A DNA stretch of 64,000 nucleotides from Marinobacter sp. EhC06 (GCF_001650915.1 NZ_LXYO01000033.1:124001-188000), one strand, 5' to 3'; positions 21,019 through 30,352 are shown, numbered from the stretch's first letter. Numbers and translations are program-made. The notes: generated by a model not told the origin, from the sequence alone.

Positions 21019-21858
21019 ATGCCAGTATCGAGCTATTTGCTGCCCTACGATTTTTCTCCCCTGACCCTGCTCAGTTATATGCTGGTGCTCGGGTTTTATG
21101 GTGTCGGGCTACTGAGGATGCCGGAGCAGGATCGGCCGGGATCGGGCCGGATCGTCACTTTCACGCTCGGGGTCATGCTCTGCTATGCGGTGATGCAGAC
21201 CCGCTTCGACTACTACTCCCAATACATGTTTTTCGTCCATCGTGGGCAGCACCTGATTCTTCACCACCTGGGGCCGATCCTGATTGCGCTGTCGAATCCC
21301 CTGCCCGTGATGCGGTTCTGGTATCGGAAGATGTCGCCGTCGGTTCGTTACTGGCTGCAGCCACTGGGTTGGATTTACCGGCTCCTGCAGCAACCGGTTA
21401 TCGCATCGGTTCTGTTCGTGGGACTGATCTACTTCTGGCTCTGGCCGCCCATCCATTTTGACGCCATGCTCAGCCGGCAGCTCTACTGGATCATGAACTG
21501 GAGCATGTTGCTGGATGGCCTGCTGTTCTGGTGGCTGATCTTCGATCCCCGCTCCCCGGCAGTCACCAGTGCTCTGGGCTATGGCAAGCGTATCCTCCTG
21601 CTGGCGCTGGTGGCGATCCCCCAGATGATTCTCGGGGCCTGGATCGTGTTTTCCAGGGGCATGGTTTACGACGTTTACGAGGTCTGCGGCCGGGCGTGGC
21701 CCATGCCTCCGGAAACCGATCAGTTACTGGGCGGGCTCCTGACCTGGATTCCCCCGGCCATGATGAGCATCATTGGCATTCTGATCGTGCTTCGCCGGGC
21801 CATGCACGAAGATGGCAAATACCCCAAGAGCCGCTCTCTGGCAGGAGGAAACGCATGA
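21019..21858 (+). CDS. caa3-type cytochrome oxidase assembly factor CtaG-like membrane protein
   Basis: 279 aa polytopic membrane protein of the caa3_CtaG family (PF09678), with about seven membrane segments and the conserved H-L-I-L-H-H-L-G-P-I motif and later H/M-containing helices. Members help load copper into heme-copper oxidases. The stop overlaps the SCO gene start (ATGA), so the two are co-translated. No oxidase subunit genes are adjacent. Confidence 0.8.
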   Translation: MPVSSYLLPYDFSPLTLLSYMLVLGFYGVGLLRMPEQDRPGSGRIVTFTLGVMLCYAVMQTRFDYYSQYMFFVHRGQHLILHHLGPILIALSNPLPVMRFWYRKMSPSVRYWLQPLGWIYRLLQQPVIASVLFVGLIYFWLWPPIHFDAMLSRQLYWIMNWSMLLDGLLFWWLIFDPRSPAVTSALGYGKRILLLALVAIPQMILGAWIVFSRGMVYDVYEVCGRAWPMPPETDQLLGGLLTWIPPAMMSIIGILIVLRRAMHEDGKYPKSRSLAGGNA

Positions 21859-22451
21859 GAAGAATGCTGCCACTGTGGTCTGTTTTCGTTGCCCTGATGC
21901 TCGCCGGCTGCACCGGAAAGGAAGAAAACTGGCATGGCAAGGATATCTCGGGCCTGATGCCCGAGCTGGAGTTTCAACTTCAGGGCACCAACGGTCAGCC
22001 AGTCACGGCAGCTGATTCGAAAGGCACCATCCGTCTGTTGTATTTCGGCTTCACCTCCTGCCCGGATGTTTGCCCGACCACGCTGACCGATCTGCGCCGC
22101 TCGGTTCAGCAACTTCCCGAACAGTATCGGGACGATGTCACCACCCTGTTCGTAAGCGTTGACCCGCGCAGGGATACCCCGGAACGCCTGGCCAGTTACG
22201 TGAATTTCTTCGGCGAGCGCATCGTTGGCCTGACCTCAGAAGAACCCGCGCTTCGAAAACTCGCCAAACGTTATAGAACCACCTTCGGTTACGACGATCC
22301 GGACGCCAGCGGTAATTACAACGTTTCCCACAGCAGCGCCGTTTACGTGTTTGATCGCAATGGCGACGCCCGGCTGCTGCTTCGTCCCGGCCTGTCTCCC
22401 GAACAGATCAGTGAGGACCTGGCTCAGCTGGCACGAAAATCAAGCTCCTGA
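21855..22451 (+). CDS. SCO1/SenC-family copper chaperone lipoprotein
   Basis: 198 aa from the ATG at 21855, preceded by AGGAGG. Lipoprotein-type signal (L-A-G-C at about residue 17). Thioredoxin fold with the copper motif C-P-D-V-C and the distal His in N-V-S-H-S-S. SCO proteins deliver copper to the CuA site of cytochrome oxidase. Overlap with the CtaG-like gene supports a joint oxidase assembly role. Confidence 0.88.
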   Translation: MRRMLPLWSVFVALMLAGCTGKEENWHGKDISGLMPELEFQLQGTNGQPVTAADSKGTIRLLYFGFTSCPDVCPTTLTDLRRSVQQLPEQYRDDVTTLFVSVDPRRDTPERLASYVNFFGERIVGLTSEEPALRKLAKRYRTTFGYDDPDASGNYNVSHSSAVYVFDRNGDARLLLRPGLSPEQISEDLAQLARKSSS

Positions 22452-22549
22452 GCCCCTCCTGCAACCGCCCCCGACGTTGATCCCGCCCGGCAGCGCAGAC
22501 GTAGAAATCCATACATCCCGAATGGACGACACCGAAATGGAAGACACTG

Positions 22550-22696
22550 GTGCCCCATAAGAAGCTTAATCTCCCGGAGAAAACCTGCCCGGTCTGCCAG
22601 CGCCCGTTTGCCTGGCGCAAAAAATGGGCGAAGGACTGGGAAAAAGTTCGCTACTGCAGCGAACGTTGCCGGCGCGAGAGGAACACACAGTCATGA
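22550..22696 (+). CDS. DUF2256 small zinc-ribbon-like protein
   Basis: 48 aa starting at GTG with GGAAG 6 bases before. The sequence has C-P-V-C at the front and Y-C-S-E-R-C-R near the end, with the [10 protein letters not shown] core characteristic of DUF2256. The four cysteines suggest zinc binding. Its stop overlaps the photolyase start (ATGA). DUF2256 genes are often found beside photolyase/cryptochrome genes, but their function is not known. Easily missed because of its length and GTG start. Confidence 0.8.
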   Translation: MPHKKLNLPEKTCPVCQRPFAWRKKWAKDWEKVRYCSERCRRERNTQS

Positions 22697-24210
22697 CCAC
22701 CGTGGTCTGGTTCAAGCGCGACCTGCGTACCCGGGATCATGCCCCCCTGGTTGCAGCGGCCAGCCTGGGCGAACCGGTCATACCGCTGTATGTCATCGAA
22801 GATGGGTACTGGCAACTGCCGGACACCAGCGGCCGCCAATGGGCGTTTATCCGGGACTCCCTGGACGATCTTGACCGGCAGTTGCGGAAGGCCGGCAGCC
22901 AGCTTCTGATGATGAGAGGGTCGGTCATTGATGCGCTGAAGCAGCTGCGGGCCCATCACAGCATCAACCGCATTTTCTGCCATCAGGAAACCGGCGGACA
23001 CTGGACCTTCGAGCGTGACAAGGCGGTGATTGGCTGGTGCTCGGAGAACCAGGTGGAATTACGGGAATGGAACCAGTTCGGTGTGGTGCGACGCCTGACC
23101 GACCGGGATGTCTGGGACAAGGCCTGGACCGAGCTGATGCGCCAACCTGTATTGGAAGCCCCGACGAAAATGCCGGAAATGAAAGCCATCGAGGCCAGCT
23201 TGAGTGGCCGTGGCAGTCTCGACTTTACACGGCCGGATAGCTGCCCGGACCGCCAGATTGGCGGCAGCGCGAGAGGCGAAAAACTTCTCGCTTCTTTCCT
23301 CGACCGCCGCTGCGTCGGCTACCAGTACAACATTTCCAGCCCGAACACCGCGGTCAGGGCCTGCTCTCGCCTGAGCCCGCATATTGCCTACGGCACCGTC
23401 AGTCTGAGGGAGATTTACCAGGAGGCCAAGGCCACAGGCAATCACCGCAATACCCTGCCCAGAAAAAAGAAAAGCCTGACCAGTTTCCGGTCGCGATTGC
23501 ACTGGCATTGCCATTTTATCCAGAAACTGGAGGACGAACCGGAGCTGGAATTCCGGGCGATGCACCGGGAAATGGAGGCGCTAAAAACCGGGCCCAATGA
23601 TACCGAACGCCTGCAGCGTTGGCAGGAAGGTCAGACGGGCTGGCCCCTGGTGGATGCCAGCATGCGTGCGCTTAATCATTCGGGCTGGATCAACTTCCGG
23701 ATGCGGGCCATGCTGATGGCGATTGCCAGTTACCAGCTGTGGCTGCACTGGCGCGATCCAGCCCTTCACCTGGCCCGGCTGTTTACCGATTTCGAACCGG
23801 GCATTCACTACTCCCAGACCCAGATGCAGTCCGGCCTGACCGGCATCAACGCCCTGCGAATCTACAACCCGGTGTTGCAAAGCCGGAAACTGGACCCCGA
23901 TGGCGAGTTCATCCGGCGCTGGATTCCCGAGCTGGCTGGCGTGCCCAGTGAAATGATCCACACCCCATGGCTGATGACACCGGCCCAGAAAGAGCGTTAC
24001 GGCGGCAACACCTACATCTCGCCGGTGTGCGATCATGAACAGGCGGCTCGGGTTGCCCGCAAGGCGGTTGGCGACTTTCACAAGCAGCGTGTTAGCAAGA
24101 CAGAAACAGATCGGGTGCTGCTACGACACGGCAGTCGCAAGGGACCCGTCCAGAAACGCCCCCGCGTGCCATCGAAGCAGCAATCCGATCAGCTGTCACT
24201 GTTCGACTAG
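22693..24210 (+). CDS. Cryptochrome/deoxyribodipyrimidine photolyase family protein
   Basis: 505 aa from the ATG at 22693 that overlaps the DUF2256 stop. N-terminal antenna domain [12 protein letters not shown]-terminal FAD domain with [12 protein letters not shown] and N-F-R-M-R-A-M-L. Unlike the protein at 8262 it lacks the iron-sulfur cysteines, so it is a different photolyase class. A basic tail ends in Q-L-S-L-F-D. The natural lesion (CPD) is inferred by family. Confidence 0.85.
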   Translation: MTTVVWFKRDLRTRDHAPLVAAASLGEPVIPLYVIEDGYWQLPDTSGRQWAFIRDSLDDLDRQLRKAGSQLLMMRGSVIDALKQLRAHHSINRIFCHQETGGHWTFERDKAVIGWCSENQVELREWNQFGVVRRLTDRDVWDKAWTELMRQPVLEAPTKMPEMKAIEASLSGRGSLDFTRPDSCPDRQIGGSARGEKLLASFLDRRCVGYQYNISSPNTAVRACSRLSPHIAYGTVSLREIYQEAKATGNHRNTLPRKKKSLTSFRSRLHWHCHFIQKLEDEPELEFRAMHREMEALKTGPNDTERLQRWQEGQTGWPLVDASMRALNHSGWINFRMRAMLMAIASYQLWLHWRDPALHLARLFTDFEPGIHYSQTQMQSGLTGINALRIYNPVLQSRKLDPDGEFIRRWIPELAGVPSEMIHTPWLMTPAQKERYGGNTYISPVCDHEQAARVARKAVGDFHKQRVSKTETDRVLLRHGSRKGPVQKRPRVPSKQQSDQLSLFD

Positions 24211-24224
24211 ACGGCTTACCCGCA

Positions 24225-24743
24225 TCAATTGCGGTCCAGTTGCCTCTGATGTTCCAGCATCTGTTCCATCATCAGCTGCATCTGGTTCATGCGGTTTTCC
24301 ATCATTTCCAGGCGCTGCTCGTTGTCCATTCCCGGACCACCCGAACGGTTACCCTGGGCATTGCCAGACTGGTTCCGGCCTTGGCCCTGGCCCTGATTGT
24401 TCATCATGCCCTGGTTGTTCATCATTCCCTGGCCATTCCCCATCATTCCCTGACCATTGCCCATCATTCCGGGCCCCATCATGCCGCCACGCATCATCTG
24501 CATTTGCTCCTGCATGTACTCCATATGTTGCTCGCGCAGTCTCTGGCGTTCAGCGTTGGAGTCGGCGTTTCGCATTTCCTGCATCATTGCCTGCATGCGT
24601 GCCATGTTTTCATTCATCTGCTGCACTTGTTCCTGATTCATCATGCCAGCACCTGGCATTTGCCCGGAGTTGCCCTGAGCAAAAGCAAAGGCAGGCAAGG
24701 CGACGAACACGGAACATGCAACGAAACGGCTTAATCTGTTCAT
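24225..24743 (-). CDS. Met/Gln/Asn-rich secreted protein
   Basis: 172 aa from the ATG at 24743, preceded by GGAGG. Signal peptide M-N-R-L-S-R-F...A-F-A-Q. The mature part is almost only M, Q, N, G and E, with helical segments rich in M-M-x-x-M and a central run of short repeats of the type N-G-Q-G-M-M / N-N-Q-G-M-M. Methionine clusters of this kind bind Cu(I) in known periplasmic proteins, and the gene lies at the edge of a copper island; a copper-binding role is inferred only. No named family recognised. Confidence 0.7.
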   Translation of the reverse strand: MNRLSRFVACSVFVALPAFAFAQGNSGQMPGAGMMNQEQVQQMNENMARMQAMMQEMRNADSNAERQRLREQHMEYMQEQMQMMRGGMMGPGMMGNGQGMMGNGQGMMNNQGMMNNQGQGQGRNQSGNAQGNRSGGPGMDNEQRLEMMENRMNQMQLMMEQMLEHQRQLDRN

Positions 24744-24894
24744 GAGATCCTCCTTAATTGGCTGCAACATTGTGCATCACCATCAGTAAAGACCATGAAA
24801 CTGAATTGAGGCTGAAAAAGGACTGCGTAATCCGTTTAAGTCCACGCATGTTGATCTGTGTCATCCGAACACCCGTTGAACTTACGGGCGCGCT

Positions 24895-25245
24895 TCACAG
24901 GAGAAAGATGCCGAACTTTTTCGTGACAGCTGCCAGGGAGGCAAAGCAGGCAATTGTGACCATGGCGCCGATACCCAGGGACGGCCAGAAACTGAATCTG
25001 GCCATGAGGGAGGGAAACATCAGGAACATGGGCAAGGTGGGCAGCACATACCAGAAGGTATACCAGGCGTGATTACTGATTTTTTCTGCTGGTTGCTGCT
25101 CAACATAAAGCCAGATCATCGCCAGGACGGTCACCAAGGGCAGGGCTGCAATCAATGCACCCAACTTGTCACTGCGCTTGGCAACCTCAGAGATCAGGAC
25201 CACCAGCGCAGCCGTTATTGCGTATTTGGTAATAAGCCATGTCAT
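24895..25245 (-). CDS. DUF3147 family small membrane protein
   Basis: 116 aa with four predicted membrane segments, about residues 5-22, 30-48, 64-82 and 86-106. Reads as a DUF3147 family member (opening I-T-K-Y-x-x-T-A). Function unknown. Faces the His-rich gene divergently. Confidence 0.7.
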   Translation of the reverse strand: MTWLITKYAITAALVVLISEVAKRSDKLGALIAALPLVTVLAMIWLYVEQQPAEKISNHAWYTFWYVLPTLPMFLMFPSLMARFSFWPSLGIGAMVTIACFASLAAVTKKFGIFLL

Positions 25246-25389
25246 TTACACTTCCTCTGGCCAGGAAACATTTATTTGTTTTAATTCCTGCAAAACCGAA
25301 CCGAAATGGTATTCTCTCTTCACAAACTATTCCAATACCCTCTGGCGGGTTAATGCACGCGCAGAGCCTTTGTCCGAAAGCTGGTTTTT

Positions 25390-25764
25390 ATGATTACGGC
25401 CATCAACCGTAAAAAAGCGTTTCCGGTTATTGTCATGCTGATTGCTCTCATCGGCCTGACATTCTCGGTCATGGGAGAAACGTTATCCCACGGAGTACCG
25501 GAGCTGACTGAACCCAACATCCTGCACGAAGGCGATCACGACCACAGTCATGATCATCACAGCCACAGCGTGCAAGACCATCAAGACCGCCACTCTCATC
25601 ATGACTCTGGCAACCACTCCCACGAGTCTGCAGACCGGTTGAAAATGCCGGTATTCTCCAACCTGACACCTTCACTCCGGCGCCCTGTTCCCTTTGCTGG
25701 AGAGAATCCCCGCAGTTTTCGTTACCGGCTCGACCGCCCGCCGAAGCTCTACACGATTGTCTGA
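25390..25764 (+). CDS. Small His-rich secreted or membrane-anchored protein
   Basis: 124 aa. One hydrophobic segment (about residues 10-30) that may be a signal or anchor, then a histidine/aspartate stretch (D-H-D-H-S-H-D-H-H-S-H and more, about 48-80), then a short tail. About 18 histidines in 35 residues point to Zn, Ni, Co or Cu binding. It heads a run of three genes with HupE/UreJ and the anchor protein. Confidence 0.7.
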   Translation: MITAINRKKAFPVIVMLIALIGLTFSVMGETLSHGVPELTEPNILHEGDHDHSHDHHSHSVQDHQDRHSHHDSGNHSHESADRLKMPVFSNLTPSLRRPVPFAGENPRSFRYRLDRPPKLYTIV

Positions 25765-25812
25765 GCAATGCTGCCTTAGCAGCTGAACGAAAATCCATTC
25801 TACGGAGTTACT

Positions 25813-26550
25813 ATGCTGTCAACTTTGCTTGGCAAACCTCGCCACTGGGCGCGGGTTGCTGCCGGCGGAAATCGTTTTTTCTGGATATTCCTGACACTGG
25901 GCCTGCTCGGCCTCAGCTCTGATGCGTTGGCCCATGCCGTCGCCCAGGGCGACAAGGGATACATCCAGGAGATTACCGGCATAAACCTGATTGCTTTTAC
26001 CTACCTCGGTGCCAAACACATGGTCACCGGTTACGACCACCTGCTGTTTCTGCTGGGAGTCATTTTCTTCCTGTACCGCATGCAGCACATCGCTATCTAT
26101 GTGAGCCTGTTTGCCCTGGGGCATTCCACCACGATGCTGCTGGGGGTGTACTTCAATGTGGGCATCAACAGCTACATCATTGATGCGATTATCGGCCTGT
26201 CGATCGTGTACAAGGCACTGGACAACATCGGCGCCTATCAGCGCTGGTTTGGCTTTCAGCCCAACACCAAAGCCGCCACGCTCATCTTCGGCTTTTTCCA
26301 CGGCTTCGGGCTATCTACCAAGATCCTTGAGTACGACATCTCTCCCGATGGGCTGATTCCGAACCTTCTCGCTTTCAATGTGGGCGTGGAAATCGGACAG
26401 CTCATTGCCCTGGCCATGATCCTGATTGCCATCAATTTCTGGCGCAAAACCGACGGCTTTTTCCGTCACGCCTACACCGCGAATGTGGCCATGATGAGTG
26501 CAGGCTTCCTGCTATTCGGCTACCAGCTTACCGGTTATTTCGTCGCCTGA
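25813..26550 (+). CDS. HupE/UreJ-family membrane protein
   Basis: 245 aa. N-terminal signal-like helix, then about six membrane segments with the motifs G-Y-D-H-L-L-F-L-L (about residue 73), A-L-G-H-S-T-T and F-G-F-F-H-G-F-G, all typical of HupE/UreJ proteins, some of which move nickel or cobalt. ACGGAG precedes the start. Next to a His-rich protein, so metal movement is likely; the metal is not known and no hydrogenase or urease genes are near. Confidence 0.82.
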   Translation: MLSTLLGKPRHWARVAAGGNRFFWIFLTLGLLGLSSDALAHAVAQGDKGYIQEITGINLIAFTYLGAKHMVTGYDHLLFLLGVIFFLYRMQHIAIYVSLFALGHSTTMLLGVYFNVGINSYIIDAIIGLSIVYKALDNIGAYQRWFGFQPNTKAATLIFGFFHGFGLSTKILEYDISPDGLIPNLLAFNVGVEIGQLIALAMILIAINFWRKTDGFFRHAYTANVAMMSAGFLLFGYQLTGYFVA

Positions 26551-26565
26551 TTCTGGAGAACTTTT

Positions 26566-27261
26566 ATGTACAACACCGACATACCTAATCGAGAAGAACT
26601 GCCAAGCACCGCGAAACTGATTCGATCGACCATTGTTGCCGCCATCGTGGCGCTGGTACTGCTGGTTACCGTTGTGATGCCCGCGGAGTACGCGCTCGAT
26701 CCGACCGGAGCCGGTCGCTTGCTGGGCTTGACCGAAATGGGTGAAATCAAGGAACAGCTGGCCGAGGAAGCCGCCGCCGACGCGGAGGCCGAGATGGTTG
26801 TCGTTCAATCTTCGAGCGCACAAGGGCCTCAGGAAGTGGCGGAGCCTGTCATGACCGAGCCTGCAGAGGAATCGGTCTCTGCGCCCGAAGCGGAGGTCGC
26901 GGCCGCGGAACCAGAGCCCACACCTGAACCAGAAGCTGCCGAACCGCAGTGGCAGGATGAAGTAAGCGTGGTTTTGACGCCGGGCGAGGGAACCGAATTC
27001 AAACTCACTATGGAGGAAGGTGCTGTGGCCCGATTCTCCTGGGCGTCTGAGGGCGGCCCTATCAACTACGACACCCACGGCAACGGCAGCGGCCAATCCA
27101 TCTCGTACGAGAAAGGACGAGGTGTTCCTGAAGATGAAGGCGAGCTTGAGGCCGCCTTTACCGGCGACCACGGGTGGTTCTTCCGGAACCGTAACGACAA
27201 TAACATCACTCTGGTACTGCGCACTGGCGGAGACTATGGCCAGTTGAAGAAAGTGCTCTGA
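26566..27261 (+). CDS. Transmembrane anchor protein with Ala/Glu/Pro-rich linker
   Basis: 231 aa. One membrane segment (about 22-42), then a long A/E/P-rich linker (about 65-135), then a compact C-terminal domain with E-G-A-V-A-R-F-S-W and H-G-W-F-F-R-N-R-N-D-N. The domain resembles a small beta-sandwich facing the periplasm. Starts 15 bases after the HupE/UreJ stop. Such anchor proteins are seen next to HupE/UreJ genes in other proteobacteria; role unknown. Confidence 0.7.
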   Translation: MYNTDIPNREELPSTAKLIRSTIVAAIVALVLLVTVVMPAEYALDPTGAGRLLGLTEMGEIKEQLAEEAAADAEAEMVVVQSSSAQGPQEVAEPVMTEPAEESVSAPEAEVAAAEPEPTPEPEAAEPQWQDEVSVVLTPGEGTEFKLTMEEGAVARFSWASEGGPINYDTHGNGSGQSISYEKGRGVPEDEGELEAAFTGDHGWFFRNRNDNNITLVLRTGGDYGQLKKVL

Positions 27262-27267
27262 GGCGTG

Positions 27268-27300
27268 AGTGTGCCGGGGTGAGTTCTGCCCCGGCACGCT
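27268..27300. terminator. Bidirectional hairpin between the anchor gene and copB
   Basis: A 12-pair stem, AGTGTGCCGGGG with CCCCGGCACGCT (one G-T pair), and a 9-base loop sit between two convergent genes. No long T run on either side, so strength is uncertain. Confidence 0.7.
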
Positions 27301-27310
27301 ATCCGAAAGA

Positions 27311-28057
27311 TCAGAAAGCGATTCGCGCACCAACCACCGCAAACCAGTCTTCCGTGCTTCCACCCTCGGCTTTCGCCAGATCTGCGGTATCGCCGTATTT
27401 CCGTTCATGCACCACACCCACGTAGGGCGAGAAAGCCCGGTCAATCAGATCGTAGCTCAATCTGAGGCCCGTTTCGGTAGAGCTCAGCCCTTTGCCCAGG
27501 CCAATCTCCCGGTCCTCACTGAATGCCACGGTGGCATCCAGCGCCGCCGAGAGAATCAAATGATTGGTCAGCAGCAGCTCGTACTCAGCATCGAACTCGG
27601 CCGAGGTATCGCCCTCGTCACTGACGTACAGGCTAGCATCCACTTCAAACCACTGCGGTGCCAGGCCGGTAAGCCCAAGAACCGCATAGGTGCGGTCCGG
27701 GCCTTCAGGCGTGTCGAACCGAACGCCTGCCTTGGCATCAAAGAACTTGGAGATGGGAGTCTGTGCTACTAGCTGGTTTTCCAGACTATCGTATGCCTGT
27801 TCTTCGATTTCATACTCACCCTTGGTCAGCCAGCGAAATCTCAGTTCGTCGGTGCCGTAGAAAATATCGGCATTCCAGACTCCAAGCTCCTCATCGTCGT
27901 CACTGTAACGATACTCGAACTCTTCGAACTGGACGCCCCAGGTTGTCAGGGCCTGCTTCCGGGCGGTAGTGTCCTCCATCATTTCCTGAGCGGTTACCGT
28001 GGTCGGCAACAGCAGTGAACTCAAGAGCCCCAGAGTCATGAATCGAACGCGGCTCAT
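27311..28057 (-). CDS. copB: Copper resistance protein B, outer-membrane beta-barrel
   Basis: 248 aa. Signal peptide ending V-T-A-Q-E, then a beta-barrel with Y-V-G-V-V-H-E-R-K-Y-G-D-T-A and a C-terminal phenylalanine, as in CopB/PcoB. Lacks the long Met/His-rich N-terminal region of many CopB proteins. Start overlaps copA by 4 bases with a good GGAGG site. Confidence 0.85.
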   Translation of the reverse strand: MSRVRFMTLGLLSSLLLPTTVTAQEMMEDTTARKQALTTWGVQFEEFEYRYSDDDEELGVWNADIFYGTDELRFRWLTKGEYEIEEQAYDSLENQLVAQTPISKFFDAKAGVRFDTPEGPDRTYAVLGLTGLAPQWFEVDASLYVSDEGDTSAEFDAEYELLLTNHLILSAALDATVAFSEDREIGLGKGLSSTETGLRLSYDLIDRAFSPYVGVVHERKYGDTADLAKAEGGSTEDWFAVVGARIAF

Positions 28058-29787
28058 GCCTCACCTCCGTTGCCAGCGACAGCGTCGGTCTTGGCCTGCG
28101 TGGAGTCGGGACCACCCTCAACTATAACCTTCCGGAACATACCAGCGGCCGCGTGATAGGACAGATGACAGTGGAAGGCCCACTGCCCGGGCTCGTCCAC
28201 CTCGGTTTCCATATAGACCGTGGTGCCAGGCTGAACACTGATGGTGTGCTTGATGGGATTCCACTGATCAGCCCCCACATCCAGAATGGACCACATACCG
28301 TGCAGATGCATGGGGTGGGTCATCATGGTTTCGTTCACAAACTTGAAGCGGACTCGCTCTCCATACTGAAGACGGATGGGATCGGCGTCCTCGTATTTCA
28401 CGCCATTAATACTCCAGGTATAGCGCTCCATGTTGCCGGTGAGCTTCAGCTCGATCTCACGGGTCGGCTCACGATCCTCGTAAAGCGGATTCTGCGCTCT
28501 GAGATCCGCGTAGGAGAGGAACTTACCGCCATTTGCGGCCACCGGAACGATACCACTGCCTTCAGCATAGAAAGGATCGCTGGCTCCGTTCCCGGACATC
28601 ATCATGCCACTGTGATCCATGCCCGCCATGCTTGAATGATCCATTCCGGCCATATCTGACTGTTCCTTACTTTCCATGGCGGAGTGATCCATGCCCGACA
28701 TATCGGCAGATTCGGCCATCTCCATGCTTCCATGATCCATGCCGTGCATGCCGGCCATATCAGCCATGGTCAATCTTGCGGGTTCTCGCAATTCCGGGAC
28801 CACACCCTCCATGCCCTCTTCCGGAGCCAGTGTTGCCCTGGCAAACCCGGAACGGCCCATGGACTCGGCAAAGATGGTGTACGCCTGCTCATCCCGGGGA
28901 CGGACGATGACATCATAGGTTTCCGCAACGCCGATGCGGAATTCGTCCACATTAACGGGCTGAACATTGTTGCCGTCGGCCTGCACCACGGTCATGTTCA
29001 AACCGGGGATACGGATATCGAAGTAGGTCATTGCCGACGAGTTGATAAAGCGCAGCCGGATTCTCTCTCCGGGCTCAAAAATGCCCGTCCAGTTCTGATC
29101 CGGGCCTTTACCGTTGATCAAAGCCGTGAATCCCTGCAGATCCTCGACATCCGCCTTCATCATGCGCATGCCACCCCAGGCCATACGATCCTTCAGGGTA
29201 TTCATGAAACCGTGCTCGGAGGCATCGGAGAAAAACTCACCCACGGTCTGCTGCTGACGGTTGTAGTAGTCAGGCATCATCTTCAGGTTGCGCATGATGC
29301 GGTCACCGGAGTGGGGATGTTTGTCGGTCAACTGAACCACGTACTCGCGGTCGTAGCGGAATGGCTCACGCCCCTCGGGTTCGATAACAATGGCACCGTA
29401 AGCACCGTCCGGCTCCTGAAAACCGGAGTGACTGTGAAACCAATAGGTGCCCGCCTGCTGTATAGGGAAACGATAGGTAAAGGTTTCCCCCGGCTGGATC
29501 CCCGGAAAACTGATACCGGGCACGCCATCCTGCTGATACGGAAGAATGAGTCCATGCCAATGGATGGAGGTCATTTCATCAAGATTGTTGGTGACATTAA
29601 TCGTCACCTCTTCGCCCTGCTTGAAACGCAGAACCGGCCCCGGGGATTCCCCGTTATAGCCAATGCCCTCTTTGACAAAATCGCCGGTATCAATCTGGAC
29701 CCGATCCACTGTCAGGTTGTATTCACCGGCCAGGCCGAACGCCGGCATCAGCAGGGCCGCAAGGCCTGCCAGAAAGGATTTCTTCAT
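28054..29787 (-). CDS. copA: Periplasmic multicopper oxidase CopA/PcoA
   Basis: 577 aa. All copper motifs are visible: I-H-W-H-G, W-F-H-S-H-S-G, H-P-M-H-L-H-G-M and H-C-H-L-S-Y-H. A Met/His/Asp-rich segment (about 345-395; repeats such as M-D-H-S-A-M, M-D-H-S-S-M, M-D-H-S-G-M) is typical for CopA and binds extra copper. The N-terminus M-K-K-S-F-L-A-G has KK, not the twin-arginine pair usual in CopA. Oxidises Cu(I) to protect the periplasm. Operon copI-copA-copB. Confidence 0.92.
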   Translation of the reverse strand: MKKSFLAGLAALLMPAFGLAGEYNLTVDRVQIDTGDFVKEGIGYNGESPGPVLRFKQGEEVTINVTNNLDEMTSIHWHGLILPYQQDGVPGISFPGIQPGETFTYRFPIQQAGTYWFHSHSGFQEPDGAYGAIVIEPEGREPFRYDREYVVQLTDKHPHSGDRIMRNLKMMPDYYNRQQQTVGEFFSDASEHGFMNTLKDRMAWGGMRMMKADVEDLQGFTALINGKGPDQNWTGIFEPGERIRLRFINSSAMTYFDIRIPGLNMTVVQADGNNVQPVNVDEFRIGVAETYDVIVRPRDEQAYTIFAESMGRSGFARATLAPEEGMEGVVPELREPARLTMADMAGMHGMDHGSMEMAESADMSGMDHSAMESKEQSDMAGMDHSSMAGMDHSGMMMSGNGASDPFYAEGSGIVPVAANGGKFLSYADLRAQNPLYEDREPTREIELKLTGNMERYTWSINGVKYEDADPIRLQYGERVRFKFVNETMMTHPMHLHGMWSILDVGADQWNPIKHTISVQPGTTVYMETEVDEPGQWAFHCHLSYHAAAGMFRKVIVEGGPDSTQAKTDAVAGNGGEA

Positions 29788-29824
29788 GGTTGACTACTCT
29801 CGACTACGTGGTTATCTGGAAGGA

Positions 29825-30352
29825 TCAGTTGAAGTTCACGTCCCCGTACATACCGGCCTGGTAATGCCCCGGAACATTGCAGGCAAATTCGATGTTGCCT
29901 TGCTCGGAGAACTTCCAGACGATCTCTTTACTCTTGCCCGGCTCGAGAAGAACACTGTTGGGATCATCGTGTTTCATGGAGTGGCCGTCGCCCATATCCA
30001 TTTCCATCATGTCGTGATTGAGCGTGCCTCCCTGAATAACACCATGTTCAACCATCATCATCATTTCTTCCTGATGGGCTTCATGCATGTCGGGAGTGCC
30101 GATATTGAATTCGTGAACCAGGTTGCCCTTGTTAACGACGACAAAACGAACTGTTTCACCCGGATTGACCTCGATAGATTCAGGCTCGTAATAGTTATCG
30201 TGCATTTCGACGTTGATGGTTCGGCTGACTTCGGAGGCCTTGCCGGGCTCCCCGCTGCCACCCCCGTGGCCACCACTGTGGGCACCGGCCGCAAAAACCG
30301 TTGCTGACATGGTCATGGCTGCGGCGGCAACCAGAAATGCGGATGCGTTCAT
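29825..30352 (-). CDS. copI: CopI-like periplasmic cupredoxin
   Basis: 175 aa. Signal peptide ending V-F-A-A-G, a His/Gly stretch (H-S-G-G-H-G-G-G), then a cupredoxin fold: the first ligand His is in N-L-V-H-E-F-N and the C-terminal ligand group is F-A-C-N-V-P-G-H-Y-Q-A-G-M. A loop rich in Met/His (about 88-135) is inserted. CopI proteins give copper tolerance in Vibrio and Rubrivivax. First gene of the copIAB operon, GGAG before ATG. Confidence 0.85.
   Translation of the reverse strand: MNASAFLVAAAAMTMSATVFAAGAHSGGHGGGSGEPGKASEVSRTINVEMHDNYYEPESIEVNPGETVRFVVVNKGNLVHEFNIGTPDMHEAHQEEMMMMVEHGVIQGGTLNHDMMEMDMGDGHSMKHDDPNSVLLEPGKSKEIVWKFSEQGNIEFACNVPGHYQAGMYGDVNFN

Noticed and set aside
24400..24480. 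Possible CRISPR-like or simple repeat array
   Set aside because: The repeats are codon repeats for Met/Asn/Gln/Gly inside a secreted protein; no spacers.
28684..29793. Open frame of 369 codons antisense to copA
   Set aside because: Mirror frame of copA; His-rich only because it reverses Met/His codons.
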